Positions 16,399 to 25,761 are shown, counted from the first letter of the stretch. The stretch is 35,973 nucleotides of DNA from Lachnospiraceae bacterium (GCA_009774235.1 VSNJ01000023.1:1-35973); one strand, 5' to 3'. Numbers and translations: made by a program. Notes: generated by a model from the sequence alone, not told the origin.

Positions 16399-18778
16399 GA
16401 AATTAAAGAAAACAATAGCATTAGTGACTGCCATGACTCTTGCAGCTTCAGCAGTTCCAAGTGTTTCACATTCAACCGAGGCTGGCCTTGAGGATACTAC
16501 AGTTGAGGAAACAACAAGCGGCACAGAAGAAACTGGCGGAACTGGAGAGACTGGCGAAGGAACAGAAGCTGGTGGCGGAGAAGGTGCTACAGGCCAGGAA
16601 GCAGAAGGCAACACTATTATGGATGATGGTGAAGTAGTACAGAAAGGCGCACTTGGTAAGATAGATAAAAAAGACTGGATTACTATTGATGACTATGAGT
16701 TTATAACAGAGAATGATACATATAAAATGTATTTCTATAAACCAAGGTTTTCAATAATGCTTGAGAATAAAGAAACAGGCAAAATTATAGAGTCTACTTT
16801 AAGCGATGAGCAGGACGATGGTAATAGTAATGCTACATGGAATTACTATATGAAGTCTGGTATTGTTATCACAGCTATTGTTGGAACAAACAGTACATAC
16901 CAGGTTGACCTTTTCAATACACCAAATACTATAGAGTATAAAAAGATTGATAATGGTTTATCTGCAAAGATTTCATATACTGAATATGGTTTCCAAATCA
17001 GTGTTGATATAACTCTTGATGGTGATGACCTTGTTGTAAGCATACCTGATGATTATATTGTTGAGGAGAAAGAAGAGAATTATATAGGTACAATAAGCGT
17101 ATTCCCATTTATGGGTTATTCATTCCTTGATGACAAGGAAGGATATATGCTTATACCTGATGGCAATGGTGCTTTAATAAACCTTGACAATAAGGAAGGA
17201 CGTTATGTAACAGGATATTCACAGATGGTTTATGGTGCAGATGTAGGATTTAGGGATTCTACAACAAAAGAATATCTCTGGGATTATTACGATATGTCAA
17301 GGGATGCCAATAATGTCCTTGCTCCAATTTTTGGAATGGCCCATACAAAGGAACAGACAGGGTATATTGCAGTTGTTGAAGATGGATACCAGCGTGCAAG
17401 TATAGAGGCACATCCAAATGGTGTTATGGTAAACTATAACCGCTGTTTCGCAAAGTTCCTGCTTCGTGATGTATATAAGCAGCCTCTTAATAATTCGAGT
17501 TCAGGAAGGAATATAGAGAGGGCAGAAGAAGACAGGACACATCTCAATATGAAAGTGCGCTACATGCTTTTATCAGGTGAGGATGCCAACTATTCTGCAA
17601 TGGCTGTGAGATACCGTAATTATCTGCTTAATAACGGTCTGGTTACAAAGAAGGATTCTTCATATAATACAAGGGTTGATTTCCTTGGTACTGACAGGGA
17701 GGAATTCCTCTTTGGTACACGTGCAGTAACAGTTACAACAGTAGAGAATATAGAGAAAATGTATGGCGAGTTAAAAGGCAAGGGAGTACAAAGCCTCTTG
17801 TCAGTATATAAAGGCTGGCAGAAAGGCGGACTGTACAATGTGCCTATTACAAAATACAAGGCTGACAGCCATATTGGAGGTACATCAAAGCTTACAGATT
17901 TGATTAAAGAAGCAGATGGATATAACTACCATGTATATCTTTATAATGATGCATTAAGGCTTAATCCAGATACTAACAGGACTACTTTTGATATGATTAA
18001 GCAGATTAATAAAAGGACATTTAAAGAAGAGGAATGGGCAGAGGTTTATAAGACATTCTACTATCTTACACCAAATAAAACTGTATCAGACCTGGATAAG
18101 TTTGTATCTTCATATACAAGTGATGGAGTTAAGAACCTCGCAGTAAGCGGGATAAGTAACAGCCTGTATTCATACAGCTATAAGAGCAGGTATTATTCAA
18201 AGCTTGATACACAGGATAAATATGGTAAGCTGTTAAAATCAGTTGCTGACAAGACAAATCTTATACTTGAAGAGCCAGTATCTTATCTCTGGAAGAATAC
18301 AGACGCATTCCTTGATATGCCTCTTGGCTCATCAGATTATATGTATGTAGATGAAGAAGTGCCTTTTATTTCCATGGTTCTTAAAGGAATTATACCAATG
18401 TATTCTGACTATGTGAACTTTGAGGCAAATAAACAGGAATTCTTATTACAGATGGTAGAAGCAGGGGTTTATCCTTCATTCTATCTTACATATGAGAATT
18501 CATCAAAACTGCTTTATACTAATTCATCAAACCTGTTTAGTACAGAATATGATACATATAAAGATACTGTAGCACAGTATGATAAAGAACTTAGAAAAGT
18601 AAATGAAGCTACAGCAGATGCATGTATTATAAATAATGAGAAGCTTGACAATGGAGTTACAGTTGTAACTTATGATAATGGTGCAAAGATATATGTCAAT
18701 TATTCAGAGGAAGCACAGACTGTTGGAAATGTAACAGTAAATGCGATGTCCTATAAGGCAGGTGAACCAAATGAGTAA
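16388..18778 (+). CDS. DUF5696 exported protein
   Basis: The protein is 796 aa from a TTG at 16388, chosen because GGAGAGGTGG (16369-16378) precedes it and the frame then begins with a signal peptide (MAIRKLKKTIALV...). It overlaps the previous gene by 11 nt. A Glu/Gly/Thr-rich linker (about 32-78) is followed by a large domain with the DUF5696 hallmarks GYMLIPDGNGALINL (about 245-260) and later LLSVYKGWQKGG. The fold is probably glycosidase-like, with a beta-sandwich followed by a TIM barrel, but no activity is established to my knowledge. The locus suggests a role in arabino-oligosaccharide capture or trimming at the surface next to the permeases. Confidence 0.8.
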   Translation: MAIRKLKKTIALVTAMTLAASAVPSVSHSTEAGLEDTTVEETTSGTEETGGTGETGEGTEAGGGEGATGQEAEGNTIMDDGEVVQKGALGKIDKKDWITIDDYEFITENDTYKMYFYKPRFSIMLENKETGKIIESTLSDEQDDGNSNATWNYYMKSGIVITAIVGTNSTYQVDLFNTPNTIEYKKIDNGLSAKISYTEYGFQISVDITLDGDDLVVSIPDDYIVEEKEENYIGTISVFPFMGYSFLDDKEGYMLIPDGNGALINLDNKEGRYVTGYSQMVYGADVGFRDSTTKEYLWDYYDMSRDANNVLAPIFGMAHTKEQTGYIAVVEDGYQRASIEAHPNGVMVNYNRCFAKFLLRDVYKQPLNNSSSGRNIERAEEDRTHLNMKVRYMLLSGEDANYSAMAVRYRNYLLNNGLVTKKDSSYNTRVDFLGTDREEFLFGTRAVTVTTVENIEKMYGELKGKGVQSLLSVYKGWQKGGLYNVPITKYKADSHIGGTSKLTDLIKEADGYNYHVYLYNDALRLNPDTNRTTFDMIKQINKRTFKEEEWAEVYKTFYYLTPNKTVSDLDKFVSSYTSDGVKNLAVSGISNSLYSYSYKSRYYSKLDTQDKYGKLLKSVADKTNLILEEPVSYLWKNTDAFLDMPLGSSDYMYVDEEVPFISMVLKGIIPMYSDYVNFEANKQEFLLQMVEAGVYPSFYLTYENSSKLLYTNSSNLFSTEYDTYKDTVAQYDKELRKVNEATADACIINNEKLDNGVTVVTYDNGAKIYVNYSEEAQTVGNVTVNAMSYKAGEPNE

Positions 18779-19799
18779 AAAGAAATTAAGTAAAGAAGAA
18801 AAGAAAAATCTAAAAAAGCTTAAAGCGGGACGCCTGGCAAAAAGGGATGCAGTAGCAGGAATTTTGTTTATAACACCTTGGATTATTGGTGCACTGTTAT
18901 TCCTTGCATATCCACTTATAACCTCTTTCAGGTATGCGCTGCATAATATACGTATGACAGGTGTTGGAATGAGGTTTAAGTATATAGGTTATAGTAACTT
19001 TACAGAAATCTTGTTCTCGCAGACAGAATTTACAACTGAAATGATTAGTTATCTTGTTTCGACAATTATTTCAGTGCCAATTATAGTAGTATTTGCCTTG
19101 ATTATAGCTATAATGCTTAACCAGAATGTAAAAGGCAAGGGCTTTTTCAGGCTTATATTTTTCCTGCCAGTTATTATCGTAAGCGGTCCTATACTTGGTA
19201 TGCTTAACCAGGAAGGTGCAGGAAGCCTTACATCTATTGATACACAGGCTATTACAGCTACGCTGGAGGCAACGCTGCCAGGTGCGCTTGCCGACCCTAT
19301 ATCAGACCTTTTTGAAAATATGGTTACAATACTCTGGTATTCAGGGGTACAGATACTTATATTTATCTCAAGCTTACAGAAGATTGACAGGTCAATGTAT
19401 GAAGCTGCTAAAATTGATGGTGGTTCAGGCTGGGAGTGTTTCTGGAAGATTACATTGCCAAATATCAAGCCTATGATTTTGCTTAATATTGTATATACAA
19501 TAGTATTTATATCAAATAATGAGCAGAACTCAATTATAGGGCTGATACAAGATTCAATGTTTTCTGGAACACAAGAGAAAGGTTATGGCTATGCATCTGC
19601 AATGGCATGGATGTATTCTATTGTAGTAGTCCTTATGGTAGCTTTGTTTGCTGCATTGTTTATGTCAAAGAAGGATGTATATGAGAAACAGGTTAAGAAA
19701 GCTAAGAAAGCCCATAAGAAAGAGCAGAGACAGCTGAAACAGATAGAAAGGAGGAGCGCAAAGAATGCTAAAAAGAATGCAAAAGCAGCAAGGGGATAA
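18771..19799 (+). CDS. ABC sugar permease, MalF type (second importer)
   Basis: A 342-aa permease from ATG 18771 (AGGTGA upstream), overlapping the DUF5696 stop by 8 nt, a coupling signature. It has a lysine-rich cytoplasmic N-terminus (about 1-25), six spans, and the EAA loop SMYEAAKIDGGSGWECFWK (about 207-225). The long, highly basic C-terminal tail (about 305-342) is unusual for this family and overlaps the coding region of the next gene by 35 nt. It forms the second permease pair of the operon with the following gene. Confidence 0.92.
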   Translation: MSKKKLSKEEKKNLKKLKAGRLAKRDAVAGILFITPWIIGALLFLAYPLITSFRYALHNIRMTGVGMRFKYIGYSNFTEILFSQTEFTTEMISYLVSTIISVPIIVVFALIIAIMLNQNVKGKGFFRLIFFLPVIIVSGPILGMLNQEGAGSLTSIDTQAITATLEATLPGALADPISDLFENMVTILWYSGVQILIFISSLQKIDRSMYEAAKIDGGSGWECFWKITLPNIKPMILLNIVYTIVFISNNEQNSIIGLIQDSMFSGTQEKGYGYASAMAWMYSIVVVLMVALFAALFMSKKDVYEKQVKKAKKAHKKEQRQLKQIERRSAKNAKKNAKAARG

Positions 19800-20799
19800 G
19801 GATATTGCTGAACAGGTAATAACTCCTTCAGGGGAAATTCTTATAAAAGATAAGAAGCAGATAACCAAGGATAAAATCCGTAAGTTTTTACTTGGTTCTA
19901 AAGAAAAAGAAGGTTTCCTCAAGGTATTTGTAATTTATGCATTGTTAATATGTATAGGTTTTATATATATTTATCCTATACTTCATATGTTAAGCAGCAG
20001 CTTTATGACTCTTGATGATTTGCTTGACTCATCTATTAACTGGATACCAAGCTCCTTCAATCTTGACAACTATAAACAGGCTGCAAAGAGTATGGACTTC
20101 TGGAAGTCATTTGGGCAGAGTGTTCTTATTGCAGGGCTTCCTACAATATGTAACCTTATATCATGTTCCATTATTGGATATGGTCTTGCACGTTTTGAAT
20201 TTCCAGGCAAGAAGGTTGTACTTGGCATAATATTATTTACATTTATACTTCCTAGCCAGGTTACAATGATACCTACATATGTACTTTATTCAAACATGGG
20301 TATCCTTGGCACAATTTGGTCATTTGTGCTTCCTGCTATACTTGGCATGGGGATAAATGCACCAATATTTATACTTATATTCTGGCAGTTCTTCAGGCAG
20401 GTTCCAAAGGTGCTTATTGAAGCTGCACAGATAGATGGTGCTGGATACTGGAAATCATTCTACAGGATTTCACTTCCTTCAGCAGCACCTGCCATTATAA
20501 CAGTATCACTTTTCTCATTTGTATGGTACTGGAATGAGTCTTACCTTACATCTATGTATGTATCAGGTATCACTACAAAATCAGGCTGGACTTCACTTAT
20601 TATCCAGCTTAAGAACTTTGCTACAAACTATGATAAATATTCACAGACGGCTACAGCTGCAAATGCAGTTACAAGCATTAATGAATCAATTAATATGTCT
20701 GGTACAATGCTTAGCATACTGCCACTGCTTATTATGTACTTTGTATTACAGAGGTACTTTGTGGAGAGTATTGACCGTACAGGTATTACAGGTGAGTAA
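19765..20799 (+). CDS. ABC sugar permease, MalG type (second importer)
   Basis: A 344-aa six-span permease with an extended hydrophilic N-terminus (about 1-50) and the EAA loop KVLIEAAQIDGAGYWKSFYR (about 214-233). The start at 19765 is supported by GGAGGAG inside the 3' end of the upstream permease gene, a 35-nt overlap. The ending RYFVESIDRTGITGE is typical of MalG/UgpE-side permeases. It is the partner of the preceding permease and probably of the binding protein that follows. Confidence 0.92.
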   Translation: MLKRMQKQQGDKDIAEQVITPSGEILIKDKKQITKDKIRKFLLGSKEKEGFLKVFVIYALLICIGFIYIYPILHMLSSSFMTLDDLLDSSINWIPSSFNLDNYKQAAKSMDFWKSFGQSVLIAGLPTICNLISCSIIGYGLARFEFPGKKVVLGIILFTFILPSQVTMIPTYVLYSNMGILGTIWSFVLPAILGMGINAPIFILIFWQFFRQVPKVLIEAAQIDGAGYWKSFYRISLPSAAPAIITVSLFSFVWYWNESYLTSMYVSGITTKSGWTSLIIQLKNFATNYDKYSQTATAANAVTSINESINMSGTMLSILPLLIMYFVLQRYFVESIDRTGITGE

Positions 20800-20815
20800 T
20801 AATAGTTTGAAAATA

Positions 20816-20868
20816 TGTAAAATAATTTACAAAAAAGTGTAGAAATTGTAGATATTATATGTTATAAT
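20816..20868 (+). promoter_or_regulatory. possible internal promoter and dyad before the second binding protein
   Basis: The 122-nt gap holds a 6-4-6 dyad TGTAAA-ataa-TTTACA (20816-20831) and a good -10 TATAAT (20863-20868), but only a weak -35 (TAGAAA, 20840-20845, 17-nt spacing). A TGTAG/CTACA pair (20847-20851, 20872-20876) flanks the -10. This may raise expression of the binding protein above that of the permeases. Confidence 0.4.
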
Positions 20869-20921
20869 TTACTACATCAAGGAGAGTTTTGGAGAAAAAA
20901 TATCTAAAGGGAGGAAGAAGT

Positions 20922-22517
20922 ATGAGGAAAAAATTATTAGCATTGGCACTTTCAATGTCTATGGTATTGGGGCTTGCAGGATGCGGCAACAAAGGAAGTG
21001 ATGATAGTGTAGGCGGTAAAGATAGTAAGAGTGAGTCAACAAATGTATCTGGAAAAACAGAAGAGAAAGAAATTAATGGAATTAAATACAATGTGGCAAC
21101 AGACCTTACTAAGGACGATATTGAGCTTACATATTTCCATTTTGACCAGAAAGAAACAGTTGAGTATCTTGCAGACCGTTTTATGGAGCTGTATCCTAAT
21201 ATCACGGTAAAACCTGTTTATAATGAGGTTGCAACATATAACCAGACACTTAATACACTGGTATCTAACCAGGATGCACCTGATGTAGTTATGTATTCTG
21301 ATGCAGACTTTGCATTAAGCAACTACCTGTTACGTGATGTAAAGGATTTCTGGGATTCTGACCCTGAGACAAAAGGGCTTGCTGCTACAATTAATGAGTG
21401 CGGGCTTGGATGCTATGGTACAGACAGAAGATATGGTGTGCCTGTTAAGTTTTTCCCAACTGGCATGTATATTGACTTAAATGTATTAAAGAAACTTAAT
21501 GTGCCTGTCCCTGATAGAAACTGGGTATGGAGTGATATGATAAAACTTATCAAGGATTGTACAGTTCCTGATTCCCCTGATAACCTGCCATATTATGGAT
21601 GTGGTTTCTATAACAGGCTTGACTCATATTATGGAATTGCTGCTGCACAGACAATCCAAGGTGAATTTGGATTTGATGGTACAGACTTTGACCTTAGTAT
21701 ATGGGCTGTAGGTGAGCAGGAATTTGCAGACTTAAAGCAGGGCGGATATATTGCACCTTCAGCAAACACTATTGAGATGGAGAACTGGACAGGTGACTTT
21801 GGTGCGTGGTGTGGAACAACAGGCCATGTAGCATTGTTTACAGAAGCTTTCTGGACATTCCAGAATACATGGAATACACCAGAGTATGAGCAGTATAACC
21901 TTGATATTGTACCATATGTTGTACCAGCAGTTAATAAAGAGGATGCATCAGAAGTACACCATACAATTGCAACTATAGACTTTGGAGGACTTACAACAGC
22001 TTGTGAGTATCCTCGTGAAGCATATGAACTTCTTAAGTTTATGTCATTTGGCAAAGATGGCTGGAAGACAAGGATTGAGATGTACAATAAAGAGGACAGT
22101 GTTGATGCTACAGGTACACATCTTAAACATAAAGAAATGCCTGTACCTATTACAACAGACCAGGAAGTATGGGATGAGTATATTGATATGTACTGTGCTG
22201 GAATGGATGAAGAACATACAGAGCATTGGAGAGAATACTTCAAGAGCTGCATGGAGCCTATTCCATATGGATGGACCAGTATTGCAGGATATTGGAACTA
22301 TTGTGATGAATACTTCAACAAGATTGAAGAAGGTGGTATACATACAGCAGTAGACTCTGGTAAGAGAAAAGCAGCTGACTTTGCAGATGAAGCTACAACA
22401 AAGGCTAACTGGTATCATGCAACAGCTATGCTTAACTACTTCGGACCAGATGGTTACAATGTACTTTCAGAGGAAGATGTACAGAAGTATGAGAAGATGG
22501 TAGAAGATAACCAGTAA
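20922..22517 (+). CDS. extracellular sugar-binding lipoprotein (family 1)
   Basis: The protein is 531 aa from ATG 20922 (GGGAGG 10 nt upstream). A lipoprotein signal with LGLAGC gives Cys21 as the lipidated residue, followed by a short Ser/Gly/Lys linker. The family-1 solute-binding fold begins near residue 60 (IELTYFHFDQKETVEYLADRF) and includes DAPDVVMYSDADF. It closes the operon behind the second permease pair and is the likely receptor for it. The sugar specificity, arabino-oligosaccharides, is inferred from locus content. Confidence 0.92.
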   Translation: MRKKLLALALSMSMVLGLAGCGNKGSDDSVGGKDSKSESTNVSGKTEEKEINGIKYNVATDLTKDDIELTYFHFDQKETVEYLADRFMELYPNITVKPVYNEVATYNQTLNTLVSNQDAPDVVMYSDADFALSNYLLRDVKDFWDSDPETKGLAATINECGLGCYGTDRRYGVPVKFFPTGMYIDLNVLKKLNVPVPDRNWVWSDMIKLIKDCTVPDSPDNLPYYGCGFYNRLDSYYGIAAAQTIQGEFGFDGTDFDLSIWAVGEQEFADLKQGGYIAPSANTIEMENWTGDFGAWCGTTGHVALFTEAFWTFQNTWNTPEYEQYNLDIVPYVVPAVNKEDASEVHHTIATIDFGGLTTACEYPREAYELLKFMSFGKDGWKTRIEMYNKEDSVDATGTHLKHKEMPVPITTDQEVWDEYIDMYCAGMDEEHTEHWREYFKSCMEPIPYGWTSIAGYWNYCDEYFNKIEEGGIHTAVDSGKRKAADFADEATTKANWYHATAMLNYFGPDGYNVLSEEDVQKYEKMVEDNQ

Positions 22518-22548
22518 TATAATTGTAATTTAACATCAATGTTAATTG

Positions 22549-22577
22549 AAGGCAAGGCATTGCGCCTTGCCTTTTTT
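22549..22577 (+). terminator. rho-independent terminator of the transporter operon
   Basis: Perfect 10-bp stem AAGGCAAGGC/GCCTTGCCTT (22549-22558 and 22564-22573) with a 5-nt loop, then TTTT. Just upstream, TTAACAT-ca-ATGTTAA (22530-22545) is a 7-2-7 dyad that could be an operator. The two intracellular hydrolase genes follow 46 nt later with no clear promoter, so partial read-through is possible. Confidence 0.88.
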
Positions 22578-22622
22578 GAAACAAATAACAGAATACATAA
22601 TAAATGGAAAGGATGGTATAAT

Positions 22623-23579
22623 ATGCCAGAAAATAAAGAATTAAAATATAATGAGCCTTGGATTATGCAGAGGGCAGACCCTTTTGTATGCTTTAATAAT
22701 GGATGGTATTATTTTACAGCATCTATACCAAGTTATGACTGTATTGCGCTACGCCGTGCAAAAACCCTGGCAGGGCTTGCGGATGCAGAAGAAAAGGTTG
22801 TATGGAGAAAACATGAAAGTGGCATTATGAGCGAACATATATGGGCTCCTGAGATGCATTACCTCTTTGGGAAGTGGTATATATATTTTGCAGGTGGAGA
22901 GAAAGAGGATATATGGAATATCCGTCCATATGTGCTTGAGTGCCAGGGAGATGACCCATATAATGATAAATGGGCTGAGAAAGGTAAAATGCAGCGTGCA
23001 GAAGGTGATATATTTTCATTTGAGGCATTTTCACTTGATGCAACTGTTTTTGAGGATAAAGGAAAGTATTATTATGTATGGGCTGAGAAAGTAAGTGTAG
23101 GTCCACAGATTTCTAATCTTTATATTGCAGAGATGGAATCAGGGTATAAACTTAAGACAGTACAGGTGCTGCTTACTACTCCTGACTATGACTGGGAGCG
23201 TATAGGTTTCTGGGTAAATGAAGGACCAGCTGTTATTAAACGTAATGGTAAGATTTTCCTTACATATTCTGCAAGTGATACAGGTGTAAATTACTGTATG
23301 GGTATGCTCACTGCTGATGAAGGTTCAGACCTGCTTGACCCGCTTTCATGGAAGAAAGAAAGATATCCAGTCCTTAGGACTAATGATGAACTTGAAATAT
23401 ATGGACCAGGACATAATTCATTTACTGTAGATGAAGATGGCAATGATGTGCTTGTATACCATGCACGTAAAGAAACAGAAATAAAAGGCGACCCTCTTTA
23501 CAACCCTAACCGTCATGCAATGCTTATGAAGATTAAGTGGGATGCGGATGGAAGGCCTGTCTTTTCATATGATAATTAA
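22623..23579 (+). CDS. cytoplasmic GH43 exo-alpha-L-arabinofuranosidase
   Basis: A 318-aa protein from ATG 22623 (AAAGGA upstream); earlier starts would run through the terminator. There is no signal peptide. It is a single five-bladed GH43 domain: base D19 in MQRADPF, pKa-modulating D139 in FSLDATVF, acid E200 in WVNEGPAV, and YGPGHNSFT near the end. The opening EPWIMQRADPFV and YYFTASIPSYD resemble the GH43_26-type exo-1,5-arabinofuranosidases. It would trim imported linear arabino-oligosaccharides to arabinose. The GH51 gene follows 34 nt later, so the two form an intracellular depolymerising unit. Confidence 0.88.
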   Translation: MPENKELKYNEPWIMQRADPFVCFNNGWYYFTASIPSYDCIALRRAKTLAGLADAEEKVVWRKHESGIMSEHIWAPEMHYLFGKWYIYFAGGEKEDIWNIRPYVLECQGDDPYNDKWAEKGKMQRAEGDIFSFEAFSLDATVFEDKGKYYYVWAEKVSVGPQISNLYIAEMESGYKLKTVQVLLTTPDYDWERIGFWVNEGPAVIKRNGKIFLTYSASDTGVNYCMGMLTADEGSDLLDPLSWKKERYPVLRTNDELEIYGPGHNSFTVDEDGNDVLVYHARKETEIKGDPLYNPNRHAMLMKIKWDADGRPVFSYDN

Positions 23580-23613
23580 TATAATCTAATAAAATTCTGA
23601 AAGGTAAAATATA

Positions 23614-25122
23614 ATGGCAAAATTATTTATTAATGAAGAAAATATGATTGGAAGAATTGAGCCGGAAGTTTATGGGCACTTTTCTGAGCATCTTGGAAGA
23701 TGTATTTATGAGGGTATTTACGTAGGAGAGAACTCTGATATACCTAATACTAATGGTATGAGAAATGATGTTGTAGAAGCCCTTAAGGAACTTAAGGTGC
23801 CTGTATTGCGCTGGCCAGGTGGATGTTTTGCTGATGAATACCACTGGATGGATGGTATTGGGGATAAATCATGCAGGAAAAAGATGGTTAATACCCACTG
23901 GGGCGGTGTTGTAGAAGACAACAGTTTTGGTACACATGAATATATGGAACTGTGCCGCCAGATTGGATGTAAAACTTATATTAATGGCAATTTGGGAAGT
24001 GGTACAGTACAGGAAATGTCAGAATGGGTGGAGTATATGACATTTAATGGTGTTTCACCAATGGCGGATTTAAGAGCCGCCAATGGACATAAAGAACCAT
24101 GGACAGTTGATTTTTTTGGTATTGGTAATGAAAACTGGGGCTGCGGTGGTAATATGACGCCAGAGTATTATGGCAATGAGTACCGCCGTTACCAGACTTA
24201 TGTAAGGAACTACGACAAGAAGAAGCAGATAAAGAAAGTGTGCTGTGGTGCTAATATTGATGATTATTACTGGACAGAAGGTGTATTAAACACAGCATTT
24301 GCTAATACAGAAGATTTTGTGCATGGTTTTATGGATTATCTTTCACTTCACTATTATGTACATCCAGAAGGATGGAAGATAAAAGGAAGTGCAACAGATT
24401 TTAATGATGCAGTATGGTATAAAACATTGTATAAGGCATTATATATGGATACCCTTGTTACACAGCATGGTGCTATTATGGACAAGTATGACCCTGATAA
24501 GAAGATAGGTATGTGTGTAGATGAGTGGGGTTCATGGTATACATGTGAGCCAGGTACTAACCCAGGTTTCCTCTACCAGCAAAATACATTGCGTGATGCA
24601 CTTATCGCTGGTATAACACTGAATGTATTTAACAAGCATTGTGACAGGGTAAAGATTGCTGCGCTTGCGCAAATGGTGAATGTGCTTCAGGCTGTTATAC
24701 TTACAGAGGGTGACAAGATGGTTAAGACACCTACTTACCATGTAATGCATATGTACCGCTACCACCAGGGGGCAAGCCTTATTGAAAGTGCAGTTACAGG
24801 TGCAGGTGAAACTGGCGCAGGTAAATGGACAGTGCCAAAGATTACAGAATCAGTTTCAAAAGATGGTGAAGGAATTATTACGATAACCTTAAATAACCTT
24901 TCTATTGAAACAGCAGAGGGTATGGAGATAAAACTTGCAGACAATGGGTATAAGGTTATAGAAGCAAAGGTAGTTACAAATACTGATATACATGCACATA
25001 ATACATTTGAAGCACCAGAACAAATAACAGAGCAGGAGTTTACTGGTTATACAGAGCATGAAGACCATATTTCTGTAAAACTTCCTGCAAGCAGTGTTAC
25101 TGTATTACGTGTTAAAAAATAA
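23614..25122 (+). CDS. abfA: GH51 alpha-L-arabinofuranosidase
   Basis: A 502-aa, leaderless enzyme of the usual family length. The TIM barrel (about 1-380) has acid/base E173 in GIGNENWGCGG and nucleophile E304 in CVDEWGSWY. Substrate-pocket segments EVYGHFSEHLGRCIYEG and LRWPGGCFADEYHW are present, and a C-terminal beta-sandwich (about 385-502) follows. It hydrolyses terminal alpha-1,2-, 1,3- and 1,5-arabinofuranosyl links in imported oligosaccharides by a retaining mechanism. AAAGG precedes the ATG. A DUF6171 gene begins 3 nt after its stop. Confidence 0.96.
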   Translation: MAKLFINEENMIGRIEPEVYGHFSEHLGRCIYEGIYVGENSDIPNTNGMRNDVVEALKELKVPVLRWPGGCFADEYHWMDGIGDKSCRKKMVNTHWGGVVEDNSFGTHEYMELCRQIGCKTYINGNLGSGTVQEMSEWVEYMTFNGVSPMADLRAANGHKEPWTVDFFGIGNENWGCGGNMTPEYYGNEYRRYQTYVRNYDKKKQIKKVCCGANIDDYYWTEGVLNTAFANTEDFVHGFMDYLSLHYYVHPEGWKIKGSATDFNDAVWYKTLYKALYMDTLVTQHGAIMDKYDPDKKIGMCVDEWGSWYTCEPGTNPGFLYQQNTLRDALIAGITLNVFNKHCDRVKIAALAQMVNVLQAVILTEGDKMVKTPTYHVMHMYRYHQGASLIESAVTGAGETGAGKWTVPKITESVSKDGEGIITITLNNLSIETAEGMEIKLADNGYKVIEAKVVTNTDIHAHNTFEAPEQITEQEFTGYTEHEDHISVKLPASSVTVLRVKK

Positions 25123-25125
25123 TAT

Positions 25126-25377
25126 ATGGCAGAGATATGTAAAAGATGTCTGCTCCGTGAAATGGCAGAAGCTGACATGGAAATGATAGAAAAATACAGA
25201 GATGCAATTAAAATGGCAGACCGTGTAAGTGGACAAGAATATGAACGCAGGCTGGCGGTATGTAAGGAATGTGAGCTTTTAAATGCAGGAACATGTGGGG
25301 CATGTGGCTGTTATGTAGAACTGCGTGCCGTTGCTAAAGCAGGGAGATGCCCACACAAGAAATGGCAGACAATTTAA
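25126..25377 (+). CDS. DUF6171 cysteine-rich small protein
   Basis: The 83-aa protein has CKRCLLRE at 5-12 and a C-terminal cluster CKECELL...GTCGACGCYVELRA...GRCPHKKW. Two C-x2-C pairs plus CGACGC and a final Cys suggest a zinc-binding mini-domain. This matches the DUF6171 proteins of Lachnospiraceae, whose function is unknown. It is placed 3 nt after the GH51 stop with no obvious RBS other than sequence inside the GH51 end, so translation is probably coupled. Its 3' region carries the first of two structured elements. Confidence 0.75.
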   Translation: MAEICKRCLLREMAEADMEMIEKYRDAIKMADRVSGQEYERRLAVCKECELLNAGTCGACGCYVELRAVAKAGRCPHKKWQTI

Positions 25378-25415
25378 GGCGTGTTTGAAAATTAAATACT
25401 TTAAAAGTTATGCGG

Positions 25416-25584
25416 CTCTGGCAATTCCAAAATTTTACCAACCGGAAGCCATGTTGCACATGGCTTTGCACGCATTGCGCTTGGATTGGATACGCAATGG
25501 TGCATAAAGCCTTAAAGAACAAGGCTTAAGCACCAGCGTATCCATAACAGCTGCCATATGGTAAAACATTTGGAATTTGCCAGA
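25416..25584 (+). ncRNA. structured RNA candidate, element 1 (sense to the DUF6171 gene)
   Basis: An outer stem pairs 25417-25440 with 25559-25584 (TCTGGCAA...TTTTACCA against TGGTAAAA...TTGCCAGA). Inside it are a perfect 8-bp hairpin (25446-25466) and a central stem GGATACGC-aa-TGGTGC-ata-AAGCCTT (25488-25513) / AAGGCTT-aa-GCACCA-GCGTATCC (25521-25543) with a 7-nt loop. Blocks GCACGC (25468-25473), ACGCAATGGTGCATAAAG (25492-25509) and CTTAAGCACCAGCGTATCC (25525-25543) recur in element 2. No T-run follows, so it is not a plain terminator. It lies in the 3' UTR of the hydrolase/DUF6171 transcript. I cannot match it to a named RNA family. Confidence 0.6.
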
Positions 25585-25761
25585 ATAATATAATCTTAAA
25601 ACACCTATAAGTACAATGTGTATAAGGTTTTGCTGGATTAAATGATATTGTGGCTGAGATGTGTATATGCCATTGTATAGAATTTTTATGAATATGGGGG
25701 AATAGTGGCTGTATTGTTGTGCAGATTATATGTTTATTTTGTATATTTGTTCTATGAAACA

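Noticed and set aside
20889..20921. Earlier start of the second binding protein
   Set aside because: It would put a hydrophilic stretch before a perfect lipoprotein signal; ATG 20922 has GGGAGG at proper spacing.
22539..22622. N-terminal extension of the cytoplasmic GH43 gene
   Set aside because: It would be encoded through the terminator stem at 22549-22577. ATG 22623 has an RBS and gives the usual family length.
25325..25522. Short frames on both strands over structured element 1
   Set aside because: They run across conserved stems, have no RBS and encode no recognisable motif; the inverted-repeat structure explains the region better.
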